DNA from: Acinetobacter sp. XS-4
GTDB taxonomy: Bacteria; Pseudomonadota; Gammaproteobacteria; Pseudomonadales; Moraxellaceae
Direction: 5' to 3'
DNA: 64,000 bases
Assembly (NCBI RefSeq): GCF_023920705.1
Contig: NZ_CP094657.1
Coordinates: 2,604,001 to 2,668,000, forward strand
This document shows positions 1 through 8,039 of the stretch, in pieces. The notes under the pieces are model-generated. The model was not told the origin of the DNA. It did no database searches and saw only the letters and a list, made by a program, of their open reading frames with translations. Made by a program: the position numbers and the translations under genes. The stretch's first letter is position 1. The number at the start of each line of letters is the position of its first letter.

Positions 1-503
1 GCGCCACCAAATTCTTTAAAACCAATTAAGTTTGGAAACTCACGGCGTAATTCAAAAAATAAATCTGCACGAGTTGCAAATCCATAATATGGACTATTGT
101 AAATCACCGAAGGTAAGCTTGGAGCTGCTTTTAAAATGGCAGAAAAGTGAGCTTTTTGTGCAGTTGGTGATGCACCGCGTGATAGTACACGTGGAATAAC
201 CATAAGCCCTTGTGCACCTACCTTTTCTGCATGAGCTGCATGAGAAACTGCTTCTTTTGAATTCACTGCACCAGTACCAACAATTGTTGGAATGCCAGCA
301 GCAACAAGTCGTGCTACACCTTCTTGGCGTTGAGCTTCTGTCAATAAAGGCCAATCACCCATAGAACCACAATACACTACCGCACTCATGCCCGCTTCAA
401 TCAGCTCATGCCCTTTTTTCACAAGCGCGTCAAAATCTGGCTCACGGTTAGGAGTACATGGGGTCATTAACGCCGGGATACATCCTGTGAAGATATTACT
501 CAT
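1..503 (-). CDS. DapA/NAL-family aldolase or deaminase (3' end beyond window)
   Basis: The first 167 codons of a TIM-barrel enzyme of the dihydrodipicolinate synthase / N-acetylneuraminate lyase family. Visible family features are the N-terminal IPALMTPC strand, the GSMGDWPLLT loop, the Tyr in IYNSPYYG and the Schiff-base Lys in GFKEFGG (about residue 162). The ATG at 503 follows a GAGGA ribosome site. DapA itself usually reads GTTGE at the substrate loop, whereas GSMGDW resembles the hydroxyproline-catabolic branch (1-pyrroline-4-hydroxy-2-carboxylate deaminase). That specific role is inference from the motif, because the rest of the operon lies outside the window. The upstream palindrome at 609-626 is a likely operator. 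Confidence 0.8.
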   Translation of the reverse strand, partial: MSNIFTGCIPALMTPCTPNREPDFDALVKKGHELIEAGMSAVVYCGSMGDWPLLTEAQRQEGVARLVAAGIPTIVGTGAVNSKEAVSHAAHAEKVGAQGLMVIPRVLSRGASPTAQKAHFSAILKAAPSLPSVIYNSPYYGFATRADLFFELRREFPNLIGFKEFGG

Positions 504-608
504 AATTATTCCTCAGTAATACAAATAAAACTCTGGGTAGTCGTACTTTCGAGTTAATCCATCTCAAAAGTTATGGAATGGGATTAATAGCTGCTTAATC
601 ATTCTTCA

Positions 609-626
609 TATATCGTATACGATATA
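609..626. promoter_or_regulatory. 18-bp perfect palindrome, likely GntR-family operator
   Basis: TATATCGTATACGATATA is a perfect 18-bp palindrome about 105 bp upstream of the DapA-family start. FadR/FCD-type GntR regulators commonly bind short palindromes of this kind in front of catabolic operons. The regulator gene is not in the window, so the assignment is inferred. Confidence 0.5.
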
Positions 627-779
627 CAACAAAAAGAATAGTCTTTCCCTTTAAATTCTTTAAATGAGTAAAAATCCATATAAATCAAATAGTAATTTTA
701 TTAGTAGAATTAAAAATAAGATTCATCCCATATTTTTTTAAAAATTGAATCTAAAAAAATTATGAAATTTAAAAATTAG

Positions 780-990
780 TGCTGAGAAGAGAAATTAAAT
801 CTGAGCTTATAGGCGCTCAAAAAACAACCGCAGAACATTAGCCATTAGTCGCACCTCCCTATTTTTATTCATTTTTGCTGGTAAAGTGCTTTACATGGTT
901 TGATACAACCTACTTAACTCAGATGCATAATTCACCTGTTACCGCATCTGATGTTTTTTGAGCCTCTAGTCCGCTAGAGGCTTTTTTTAT
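780..990 (+). ncRNA. Candidate small RNA (ends mapped only by a terminator)
   Basis: A strong intrinsic terminator on the + strand has no + strand gene upstream of it, so it implies a transcript starting in this gap. The stretch contains an unstructured CCTCCC (854-859) that could pair with Shine-Dalgarno sequences. It also has a stem-loop with 8-bp arms TCAGATGC/GCATCTGA (919-926 and 944-951), then the terminator hairpin. This layout recalls trans-acting or C4-type antisense RNAs reported in multiple copies in Acinetobacter, but I cannot confirm family membership. The 5' end is a guess. It could also be an attenuated leader of the downstream lipoprotein gene. Confidence 0.4.
962..988 (+). 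terminator. Intrinsic terminator without an upstream + strand gene
   Basis: Perfect 8-bp stem GCCTCTAG/CTAGAGGC with a TCCG loop, followed by seven T residues. The only gene upstream is on the other strand. Confidence 0.85.
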
Positions 991-1045
991 TATTGATTTA
1001 AAAGCTGATATATTAAATTTCTAGACATAATTAAAGACAAGAAAA

Positions 1046-1669
1046 ATGGATCGAATTTTAAAATTAAGTATTTTAAGTTTTCCTGTTTTATTATTAAGTG
1101 GTTGCATTGGCTGTTATAACCCAACAGGCTGTAACCGTGATACTTCGCCTTATTTCTATACAACCCAAATCACTCACGTCAAAGGGGTAACAGTTCCTGT
1201 TGGAACAAAACTGGTTTATAAATCTCAAAAGTCAAAACAGAAAAATGAGCAAACTGCACCACTTAAAGAAGAACATATAACAGGAATAAAGCTACCAAAA
1301 GATAGCGCTATGCTTTGGGGAGGAATGCCCACCAATCATCTCCTTCAATTTGCTAATTCCGAAATGCAGGGATTTACAGCCTACCGAGCACAAGAAGCTC
1401 CTGCTGTATATTCCAATCAATTTTTAAAACTCTGGAAAGAATGTGATAGTGATTTAGATATTTCTATCAAAAATAAAAACGACTGGAGCTTTAATCCTAC
1501 AAATATCAAAATTATTGGGTGTGGAATTAACTATCAAGAAAGAGCTTCGTACAACACCAATAACCCAAGCCAAGATAAAGTTGATATTTTTCTCATCAAA
1601 ATTAATCAGGCTTTACAACAACTGCCCCAACAAAAAGAATATCCAGTTATTCACTATTCCCAAAATTAA
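1046..1669 (+). CDS. Hypothetical lipoprotein, 207 aa
   Basis: A short charged N-terminus, a hydrophobic core and the lipobox LSGC (Cys20) mark a lipoprotein signal peptide, so the product should be anchored in the envelope. The mature protein is Cys-rich near its start (CIGCYNPTGC) and otherwise has no domain I recognise. It is transcribed alone, ends at a bidirectional terminator and faces another small lipoprotein gene. Lipoprotein status is directly supported, but the function is unknown. Confidence 0.75.
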   Translation: MDRILKLSILSFPVLLLSGCIGCYNPTGCNRDTSPYFYTTQITHVKGVTVPVGTKLVYKSQKSKQKNEQTAPLKEEHITGIKLPKDSAMLWGGMPTNHLLQFANSEMQGFTAYRAQEAPAVYSNQFLKLWKECDSDLDISIKNKNDWSFNPTNIKIIGCGINYQERASYNTNNPSQDKVDIFLIKINQALQQLPQQKEYPVIHYSQN

Positions 1670-1680
1670 ATTAATAAAAA

Positions 1681-1703
1681 AGCCCGCTTTTCAGCAGGCT
1701 TTT
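1681..1703. terminator. Bidirectional terminator between convergent lipoprotein genes
   Basis: AGCC-C-GC/GC-A-GGCT stem with one mismatch, flanked by A residues on the left and T residues on the right. It can therefore stop transcripts from both sides. Confidence 0.7.
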
Positions 1704-1739
1704 ATTTCAATTTGAACTAGCAAATTTAATTAAAAAAAA

Positions 1740-2174
1740 TTAACCACAGGTTGCATTAGTAATTTTTTTAGAAGCTGGATCAATGGTCACTGTAACTCGG
1801 TTTGTACGATAATCCATCGTCATTGGTTGACCTGGAGCCACTTTACGCACAATTTCTGATTGGGTTTTTTGTTTAATTTGATCATCAGTAAGACCAGTTT
1901 GCCCCACTAATTTTTGAGCTTCTTCTGCTACACAGTTCGCTTGGTTATCACGGAATAACTTCCATTCTTCAATGACTTGGCCGTTTGGTAAATGACAATA
2001 CCCAACCTGACCATTTGCTTCATTTCTAATTTCTAATTTGCCACCTTGTTCAACGCAATATTGACTAGCTGGATTTGGTGAACCAATTTTTGGTGGGGTT
2101 GAATCTTTATGTTGTACAGATGAACAAGCCGTTAACGAAACAAGCGCTAAGCCAAGAAAAAGAATTTTTTTCAT
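1740..2174 (-). CDS. Lipoprotein with DUF333 plus I78-type protease-inhibitor domain
   Basis: I chose the internal ATG that gives MKKILFLGLALVSLTAC, a clear lipoprotein signal with Cys17; the longer reading frame would bury it. Residues about 32-75 match DUF333 (NPASQYCVEQGGKL, GQVGYCHLPNGQVIEEW). The C-terminal half (QKLVGQTGLTDDQIK, PGQPMTMDYRTNRVTV, ending in NATCG) matches the peptidase inhibitor I78 family, in which the MTMDYR segment forms the inhibitory loop region. Likely an envelope-anchored inhibitor of serine proteases; domain calls are from motif recognition. Confidence 0.75.
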   Translation of the reverse strand: MKKILFLGLALVSLTACSSVQHKDSTPPKIGSPNPASQYCVEQGGKLEIRNEANGQVGYCHLPNGQVIEEWKLFRDNQANCVAEEAQKLVGQTGLTDDQIKQKTQSEIVRKVAPGQPMTMDYRTNRVTVTIDPASKKITNATCG

Positions 2175-2332
2175 AATTTTTTGCTTCTTACTAAAAAAAC
2201 TAAAGATATCAAAAAATTTCATATTTCATATGACTTGTTTACAATAAAAAACTCACTTGTCTGTTCTAGCAAAATAAATTTAATTGATTGGAAATTAAGA
2301 TATTCCCAATTAAAAGCCATTTTTGAACTATT

Positions 2333-2800
2333 CTATTCAGGTCTTTCTAAAATTCGGGGGCCTGATCCGTCTTGTCCTAAAATATCTTCAGGATTTCTTA
2401 ATGGACATTGCTCTAATGATAAACAACCGCAGCCAATGCACCAGTCCATTTCATCTCTTAATCGAGTTAATTTTTGAATTCGATCATCTAAGTTTTCTCG
2501 CCAATGACTCGATAAATCCTTCCATTGCTTAGCTGTTAATTTGCTGCCTATTGGATACTGACTTAAGGCTTCTTTAATCTCATTTAAAGGAATACCCACC
2601 CTTTGAGCAACTTTAATAATCGCAATATATCTTAAAATAATTAAGGGATAGCGACGTTGATTACCATTCGTTCTTATACTTTTTATAAGACCTTTCGCTT
2701 CATAAAAATGAAGGGTCGAAACAGGTATTCCACTTCTTTTTGCAACTTCACCCACAGTCAAAACTCGACTAGGGTCAGCTCTTTTATTTTCACTCATCAT
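2333..2800 (-). CDS. soxR: SoxR, redox-sensing MerR-family activator
   Basis: An N-terminal MerR winged helix ([21 protein letters not shown]), a dimerisation helix and the 2Fe-2S cluster motif [12 protein letters not shown] (C-x2-C-x-C-x5-C) identify SoxR. SoxR activates target promoters when redox-cycling drugs or superoxide oxidise its cluster. About 155 aa, normal for the family. The start is one of two adjacent ATGs (2800 or 2797), because the longer frame would run into the operator. There is no soxS or efflux gene beside it, so in this window its only visible target is its own promoter. Confidence 0.92.
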   Translation of the reverse strand: MMSENKRADPSRVLTVGEVAKRSGIPVSTLHFYEAKGLIKSIRTNGNQRRYPLIILRYIAIIKVAQRVGIPLNEIKEALSQYPIGSKLTAKQWKDLSSHWRENLDDRIQKLTRLRDEMDWCIGCGCLSLEQCPLRNPEDILGQDGSGPRILERPE

Positions 2801-2806
2801 GATTGA

Positions 2807-2824
2807 CCTCAACTTTACTTGAGG
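2807..2824. promoter_or_regulatory. SoxR box overlapping the soxR ribosome-binding site
   Basis: CCTCAACTTTACTTGAGG carries the two arms (CCTCAA/TTGAGG) of the classical SoxR operator with the same 6-bp centre. One arm supplies the GAGG ribosome site of soxR itself, which suggests tight autoregulation. Confidence 0.75.
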
Positions 2825-2999
2825 TTTATAAGAGCGCGTCTTTATTTTGTCAAATAAATAACAGGGGTTTTGTTATATGTTATGAGCCACTTTTATCAAG
2901 TGATAGATCTTATCTGTAAAAGCCAATGACAAAAAATGGATCTGATGATTAACCCAGTTCAATCTATAAAATAACTTGCTATCAGTTAAATTTAAGAAA

Positions 3000-3293
3000 T
3001 TAGTCTTGTAGAGTACAGGGACATCCACAAATCCAAAACATGTTATAAACGAAAGGCATTGGGGCGCCTAATGGATAGACTTTAATTTGCTCGATCTTAT
3101 AAGTTTTTTTACGTGATTCAATGTGAAGTATATTATCGTGACGTGCAATCACAATTCCCTTTTTATATAATTTTTTCCTTTCATTCTTTGCATCAAATTT
3201 ATATACCAAAAAGTAAACTTTTTCTCCTACGCTGATCTCTGAATGATTAACCATAATGTAACCATTACAATACTTACATTGCCAATCTTTCAT
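3000..3293 (-). CDS. Hypothetical protein, 97 aa, with CxxC motif
   Basis: Begins MKDWQCKYCNGYI, with a CKYC pair, and has a second Cys pair near the C-terminus (CGCPC). A Cys4 zinc-ribbon-like arrangement is possible. The middle is a small beta-rich segment of SH3/KOW-like character (GEKVYFLVYKF, GIVIARHDN), which I infer only from residue pattern. No family recognised and no operon partner: it lies between soxR and the AT-rich leader of queH. Confidence 0.5.
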   Translation of the reverse strand: MKDWQCKYCNGYIMVNHSEISVGEKVYFLVYKFDAKNERKKLYKKGIVIARHDNILHIESRKKTYKIEQIKVYPLGAPMPFVYNMFWICGCPCTLQD

Positions 3294-3404
3294 ATCTCAA
3301 ATTATCACACGCTTAAATTAAAAAAACACACTGAATTTTATAGTATAAATTTATTAAAGATATAAATCTAAAGAAATGGTTTAATTGAAAAAATAAGGTT
3401 TATT

Positions 3405-3420
3405 TGTGACACATATCACA
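3405..3420. promoter_or_regulatory. CRP/Vfr-type site
   Basis: TGTGACACATATCACA matches the CRP consensus TGTGA-N6-TCACA on both arms. It lies 112 bp upstream of the minus-strand hypothetical gene and 313 bp upstream of queH. Function is inferred from the motif alone. Confidence 0.45.
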
Positions 3421-3563
3421 ATAAAAACTTAAAATTATATTCAGATACATCAATCACTTATCAAAAAATACTTAAGGTTTATTATTTTTAAATATATAAA
3501 AACCACCTATAATTTATTTAATTATATAGTATGTTTAACAATAATTTAAAATTTAATTATAAT

Positions 3564-3652
3564 GGTGAATTTAATATTTATTACATGATTTATTTTATTC
3601 TATTTGACTTAGCTTTTAGTATAGCAATAGTAAATATTAAATTAATTTCACC
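3564..3652. repeat. Long imperfect inverted repeat upstream of queH
   Basis: GGTGAA plus TTTAATATTTA (3564-3580) pairs with TAAATATTAAA and TTCACC (3631-3652), leaving a 5-nt bulge and a loop of about 50 nt. It could fold in the queH leader RNA or be a cruciform-prone AT-rich site. Confidence 0.4.
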
Positions 3653-3732
3653 TTAAAATTAAAAATAATTCATTTCACATTATATAAAAAATAAATATAT
3701 AATAAATTGCATTACAATTTAATTTTTTTATT

Positions 3733-4392
3733 ATGTCAATTCAACGTTTAAAATTAGCACTCCCATCAGGACATGATCAATTATTACTTCATTCTTGTTG
3801 TGCTCCTTGTTCAGGAGAAGTTATGGAAGCATTGATTGAATCAGACATTAAATTTTCAATATTTTTTTATAATCCTAATATTCATCCAGTAAAAGAATAT
3901 CTCATCCGTAAGGAAGAAAATATTCGTTTTGCAGAAAAGCATAATATTCCATTTATCGATGCAGACTATGACACTGACAATTGGTTTGCTCGAGCTAAAG
4001 GTATGGAAGATGAACCCGAACGTGGTATTCGTTGTACCATGTGTTTCGATATGCGATTTGAACGAACTGCCCTTTACGCCTATGAACACGGCTTTAGTCT
4101 CATCAGTAGTTCGCTAGGAATTTCTCGCTGGAAAAATATGGCGCAAATCAATGACTGCGGAATTCGTGCTGCTGCACACTATCCTGAAATTCAGTATTGG
4201 GATTACAACTGGCGTAAAAACGGTGGCTCAAGCCGTATGATTGAAATCAGTAAACGAGAAGAGTTTTATCAACAAGAATATTGTGGCTGTGTATATTCTT
4301 TAAGAGATACTAATCGCTGGCGTATGGGTAATGGGCGTGATCGTATTAAACTGGGTGTTAAGTTTTATAGTAATGCCATGGAAGAAGATTAA
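3733..4392 (+). CDS. queH: QueH, epoxyqueuosine reductase
   Basis: 219 aa of the QueH (DUF208) family, which catalyses the last step of tRNA queuosine synthesis, reducing epoxyqueuosine to queuosine, in bacteria lacking QueG. The Fe-S and catalytic Cys motifs are visible: [10 protein letters not shown] near the N-terminus, [11 protein letters not shown] in the middle and [10 protein letters not shown] near the end. The start has no visible Shine-Dalgarno, but the family N-terminus fits this ATG. Transcribed alone. Confidence 0.92.
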   Translation: MSIQRLKLALPSGHDQLLLHSCCAPCSGEVMEALIESDIKFSIFFYNPNIHPVKEYLIRKEENIRFAEKHNIPFIDADYDTDNWFARAKGMEDEPERGIRCTMCFDMRFERTALYAYEHGFSLISSSLGISRWKNMAQINDCGIRAAAHYPEIQYWDYNWRKNGGSSRMIEISKREEFYQQEYCGCVYSLRDTNRWRMGNGRDRIKLGVKFYSNAMEED

Positions 4393-4456
4393 TTTTTATT
4401 TCTCTTTAAGAATTAATTAAGTTATTGCGAACTATATTTATTTTTAATAAAAAAAC

Positions 4457-4479
4457 GGCCACATCTGGAGAATGTGGCC
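4457..4479 (-). terminator. Terminator for the MocR-type gene
   Basis: Perfect GGCCACAT/ATGTGGCC stem. The T tract (TTTTTT) lies on the minus-strand side, so it serves the minus-strand gene upstream at 4669-6147 rather than queH. Confidence 0.7.
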
Positions 4480-4668
4480 AAAAGGTGTACTAAATAAGCT
4501 TTGATGTAGTTAGATTAATTGTGCTAGCTTAAAATAATATTAATTAAAATTAATTTTAAAAATTTTAATAACATCTCTATTTTCACATAACCAATTGATC
4601 ATCATAGAAATTCGTATTTAAGCATTAAAAAAATAATTAAATTTATCTAAATAGCGCAACTTAGACTA

Positions 4669-6147
4669 TTATTTTTCTTGTAAATATTGTGCAATTCTTT
4701 GAATGCTTTCAATAATTTCATTAGGTGTGTGGGCTGCGTAGCCAAAAAGAACCGCCGCCTTTTTGTTTGGCAGCTGACAATATCTTAATAGTGGTTGAAC
4801 AGCCAAGTTTAGAGCTGAACACTGATCAATAAATTCTTGCTCTGTCCACTCACCTTTTAACCAGCACACTGCATGGATACCTGAATCTGTGGGTTGAACA
4901 CTTAGCACATCCGAAAGATGCTCATCAATCGCTTTAATCAATGCTTGTTGGCGCTCATAGCAAGCTTTTCGAACTTTACGTACGTGCCGAGCATAGTGGC
5001 CTTTTTGTATAAATTGAGACAAAGCCACTTGCTCTAAATAAGAACTTCGAACATCAGTATAGTATTTTGCTGCACTAAACATTTCGATCAATGCTTCAGG
5101 CACAACCATGAAGCCTAAACGAAACTCTGGAAACATCATTTTGGTAAAAGTACCAGAGTAAATAACTCTTTGCTGCTGATCTAAACCTTGTAGAGCTTGA
5201 ATGGGATGTGTGCCATAGCGAAATTCACTATTATAGTCATCTTCAAAAATCCATTTTTCTTGTTGAGCTGCCCAATCGAGTAACGCAAAACGGCGAGTGA
5301 GACTTAAAGTTCCACCTACAGGAAACTGATGTGAAGGTGCTGTATAGACCAGTTTGCTTTTTGAATAACGATGAATAATGTCCGAAATTTGCATTCCCTC
5401 TTCATCACTTTCAATTAAATTTACCTGTGCACCAAAACTTCGGAAAATGTTAAAAGCTGCGTCATACCCTGGTTCGTCTAAGCACACTTCATCATTTGCT
5501 TGAAGTAAAGCATACGCCGTTAAATGAATAGCTTGCTGTGTTCCATTTACGATAATAATTTGCTCTTCGTTGCAGTTTAGCCCTCGAGTGGAGCGAACAT
5601 ATTCACAAATTTCCTGACGCAGAGGTAGATAGCCACGCGGGTCGTGAAATTGACCAAGCTGATAATACGACTGCCGCCAAGCTTGATTTAATAACTTTCC
5701 CCAAAGTTGATGAGGAAATAAATCAACACAACCTACACCCACATGGAACATTTTTTTATTTTGACTTGACCATGACTGCTCTCGCCATGAAGTTAATAGC
5801 GCTTCCATATTCGGATTAATATTCAAGGATTGATGATTATTTTTAGACGGTTTTTTTGAATTTTCTTGAACATGTATTAACTGATCTGGCACAACCTCAG
5901 CAACATAGGTACCCGAACTTGGTTTGGTAAATAAATATCCCTCATCAAATAATCGTTCAAGAGCTGCCAATACAGAATTTCTTGAAATTGACATCATCTC
6001 TGCTAGGGCACGACTTGAGGGTAATTTTGTTCCGGCAGATAGCCTTCCATCTAAAATAGCATCACGCAAAGCCGAATATAGCCCATCTTTAATCTGACCT
6101 TTTGGCAAAATCAAATGTGGGAAAGATGCCGAAATCGAAGCTGCCAT
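4669..6147 (-). CDS. MocR-family GntR/aminotransferase regulator
   Basis: 492 aa. The N-terminal GntR winged helix (KDGLYSALRDAILDGRLSAG, LAEMMSISRNSVLAALERL, about residues 20-85) is joined to a fold-type I aminotransferase domain. The pyridoxal-phosphate Lys lies in YSGTFTKMMFPEFRLGF. MocR proteins (PdxR, GabR, TauR types) sense PLP or amino compounds and usually control the gene next door, here the divergent GNAT gene at 6258. Three half-sites in the shared promoter support autoregulation. The ligand is not deducible. Confidence 0.88.
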   Translation of the reverse strand: MAASISASFPHLILPKGQIKDGLYSALRDAILDGRLSAGTKLPSSRALAEMMSISRNSVLAALERLFDEGYLFTKPSSGTYVAEVVPDQLIHVQENSKKPSKNNHQSLNINPNMEALLTSWREQSWSSQNKKMFHVGVGCVDLFPHQLWGKLLNQAWRQSYYQLGQFHDPRGYLPLRQEICEYVRSTRGLNCNEEQIIIVNGTQQAIHLTAYALLQANDEVCLDEPGYDAAFNIFRSFGAQVNLIESDEEGMQISDIIHRYSKSKLVYTAPSHQFPVGGTLSLTRRFALLDWAAQQEKWIFEDDYNSEFRYGTHPIQALQGLDQQQRVIYSGTFTKMMFPEFRLGFMVVPEALIEMFSAAKYYTDVRSSYLEQVALSQFIQKGHYARHVRKVRKACYERQQALIKAIDEHLSDVLSVQPTDSGIHAVCWLKGEWTEQEFIDQCSALNLAVQPLLRYCQLPNKKAAVLFGYAAHTPNEIIESIQRIAQYLQEK

Positions 6148-6176
6148 AGCAAACTGGTACTGTAAAAAATATCAAA

Positions 6177-6251
6177 AGTGTACCTTATAAAAATACCACT
6201 ATCAAAACTACACTCTAATTATCGTTTTCCCTTACTTTAAAACAGAGTGTA
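6177..6251. promoter_or_regulatory. Three half-sites in the MocR/GNAT divergent promoter
   Basis: AGTGTA (6177-6182), TACACT (6209-6214, extended to TACACTCT) and AGAGTGTA (6244-6251) form alternating inverted copies of one element. The last lies just ahead of the GNAT start. MocR regulators often use such spaced repeats because their long linker lets the two DNA-binding heads reach distant sites. Confidence 0.45.
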
Positions 6252-6257
6252 ATTATT

Positions 6258-6713
6258 ATGCAAAATCAAGATATTCAAATCGTGCCTATTCAGCAACAGT
6301 ACTATTCACAATGGGAAAAATATTGGCTTGCTTATCAAAATTTTTATCAGGTAAATTTACCTCTGCATGTCACTAAAGTGACTTGGGAACGCTTTTACGA
6401 TGAAAATGAACCCGTTTATTGTGCTGTTGCCAAACAAGGTGAGCAAGTTTTGGGAATTGTGCATTATGTTATTCATCGTTCAACATGGGCAGAAAATAAT
6501 TATTGTTATTTAGAAGACCTCTATGTTTCACCTGAAGTTCGTGGACAACACATTGGTAAGCAACTTATTGAATATGTGCAGAAGCAAGCAATTGAACACA
6601 ACTGTGACCGTTTATATTGGCATACTCAAGAAACCAATGTAACAGCGCAAAAGCTTTACGACTGGATTGCACAAAAACCAGGGATTATTGAATATCGCAT
6701 GCCTTTGAACTAA
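6258..6713 (+). CDS. GNAT-family N-acetyltransferase
   Basis: 151 aa, single GNAT domain. The acetyl-CoA binding motif is YVSPEVRGQHIGKQLIEYV (R/Q-x-x-G-x-G/A type), with the family's Asn/Tyr-rich C-terminal motif (ETNVTAQKLYDWI). Divergent from the MocR-type gene, so probably its target. The acceptor substrate is unknown; a small amine or amino acid would fit a PLP-linked regulator (inference). Confidence 0.82.
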   Translation: MQNQDIQIVPIQQQYYSQWEKYWLAYQNFYQVNLPLHVTKVTWERFYDENEPVYCAVAKQGEQVLGIVHYVIHRSTWAENNYCYLEDLYVSPEVRGQHIGKQLIEYVQKQAIEHNCDRLYWHTQETNVTAQKLYDWIAQKPGIIEYRMPLN

Positions 6714-6722
6714 AAAAGTGGA

Positions 6723-6752
6723 AACACCAAAAGCTGGAGTGCTTTTGGTGTT
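6723..6752. terminator. Bidirectional terminator, GNAT / YcaQ-like genes
   Basis: 12-bp perfect stem AACACCAAAAGC/GCTTTTGGTGTT with a 6-nt loop between two convergent genes; A/T flanks on both sides. Confidence 0.8.
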
Positions 6753-7909
6753 TAAATTTTAGTACGAATAAGCTTAATCACTTTGTCATTAACAGTTAAA
6801 CATTGGTTAAATGCTGCGAAACGTTTGAGCTCTTGATCTAGTTCAAAAAAGAAATGCTCTTTATCTTTGATTGTTTTTTCTAGATACAAGCTAATCACTT
6901 CTAATTCTTTGATAGACCGATGAGCTTTGCAATCTAGTCGGCCTACTAACTCATCTTGATAAAGAATAGGCAAGCAAAAATAACCATATACGCGTTTAGC
7001 TGCTGGTACATAGCATTCAATCCGATAATCAAACTCAAATAAAGAAGTTAAACGGTCACGATGAATAAGCGAGTTATCAAAAGGTGAAAGTATTTTTAAA
7101 CCTAAATCAGTAGTAAGCTTTTGTTCTATAGCAGCCACATCAACATATAAAGTTTGGCTATTCTCAAGTTTAATTGCTGATACTACACCTGCGTCAATGT
7201 TCTCCTTCAGAACGATGCGCATAGTTTCTTTTAAATCATTTTTCTTTAAATGAACCAATTGTTTCCATGTAAATGCACCATGTGCTCGAAGCGTATTATT
7301 AAATAAATACTGCGCATATTCATAAAGCGTAGGCATACTTAAATCAACGTTTTCAGGTAAGCAGCGTTCGGTCAAATCATAGACTTTTTCCATTCCATTA
7401 CGCTCACAGATCATCAGGTCACCCTGCATATATAACTGCTCAAAAGCACGGCGACCTGGACCTGTATTCCACCAATTTCCCAAACTTTTCTTATTATTCT
7501 TATCAATGTCTCGCAGTCGAATTCGACCTTCAGTACGAACACGGGCTAAAATTTCATTCATGAGGTGCTGATCACCTCTATTGAAATAACGACTTTCCCC
7601 TTTCCTGACAGACATCATGGCAGGCAACGCATATCGATAATCTTTCATAGGAAGATAAGACGCTGCATGATACCAATATTCAAAAATCTGGCGCTCACGA
7701 ACCAAACTATTTAAATGATTTAAATCATAGTCAGGCACTCGGTTCCACAATATATGGTGATGAGCTCGCTCTACAACCGATATGGTATCAATCTGTACAT
7801 ATCCTAAATGCTCAATAGCCTGTAAAGTTCCGTCCACACCTTTTGCAAATCGACTGGTTTTTCCTAAGCCTTGATTAAATAAAGTGAGCTGTTTCAAAGA
7901 AGAAGTCAT
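6752..7909 (-). CDS. YcaQ-family winged-helix DNA glycosylase
   Basis: About 385 aa of the HTH_42 / YcaQ family, DNA glycosylases that unhook interstrand crosslinks and remove bulky N7-alkylguanine lesions. The family signature is VQIDTISVVERAHHHILWNR, followed by FEYWYHAASYLPM. The longer frame begins at TTG, so I chose the ATG three codons in. It stands alone, convergent with the GNAT gene. E. coli YcaQ is a good functional reference, though Streptomyces AlkZ relatives protect producers from their own alkylating toxin; there is no toxin gene here. Confidence 0.82.
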   Translation of the reverse strand: MTSSLKQLTLFNQGLGKTSRFAKGVDGTLQAIEHLGYVQIDTISVVERAHHHILWNRVPDYDLNHLNSLVRERQIFEYWYHAASYLPMKDYRYALPAMMSVRKGESRYFNRGDQHLMNEILARVRTEGRIRLRDIDKNNKKSLGNWWNTGPGRRAFEQLYMQGDLMICERNGMEKVYDLTERCLPENVDLSMPTLYEYAQYLFNNTLRAHGAFTWKQLVHLKKNDLKETMRIVLKENIDAGVVSAIKLENSQTLYVDVAAIEQKLTTDLGLKILSPFDNSLIHRDRLTSLFEFDYRIECYVPAAKRVYGYFCLPILYQDELVGRLDCKAHRSIKELEVISLYLEKTIKDKEHFFFELDQELKRFAAFNQCLTVNDKVIKLIRTKI

Positions 7910-8039
7910 AGAAATCAAATATTGTTGTATTCATTTAGAAGCGGAAAAATTTTCAGTTCTATCCTATCACTATTTCCTAATTTGCTTGAGATTTAGCATC
8001 AACAATTCTTTATAAAAGAATTTCGACCAACTCAACATT

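Larger units (their letters stand above)
504..1045. other. Intergenic region with operator and candidate small RNA
   Basis: No credible protein-coding gene on either strand. It holds the leader and operator of the minus-strand DapA-family gene, a candidate + strand small RNA ending at 988, and the AT-rich promoter of the lipoprotein gene at 1046. Confidence 0.7.
3294..3732. other. Very AT-rich intergenic region upstream of queH
   Basis: No coding frame of note. It contains a CRP-type palindrome at 3405-3420 and a long imperfect inverted repeat at 3564-3652. The rest is AT-rich sequence with no visible Shine-Dalgarno site for queH. Confidence 0.6.

Noticed and set aside
94..354. 86-aa Cys/Ser-rich open frame on the minus strand
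   Set aside because: Off-frame shadow of the DapA-family gene; low-complexity composition and no ribosome site.
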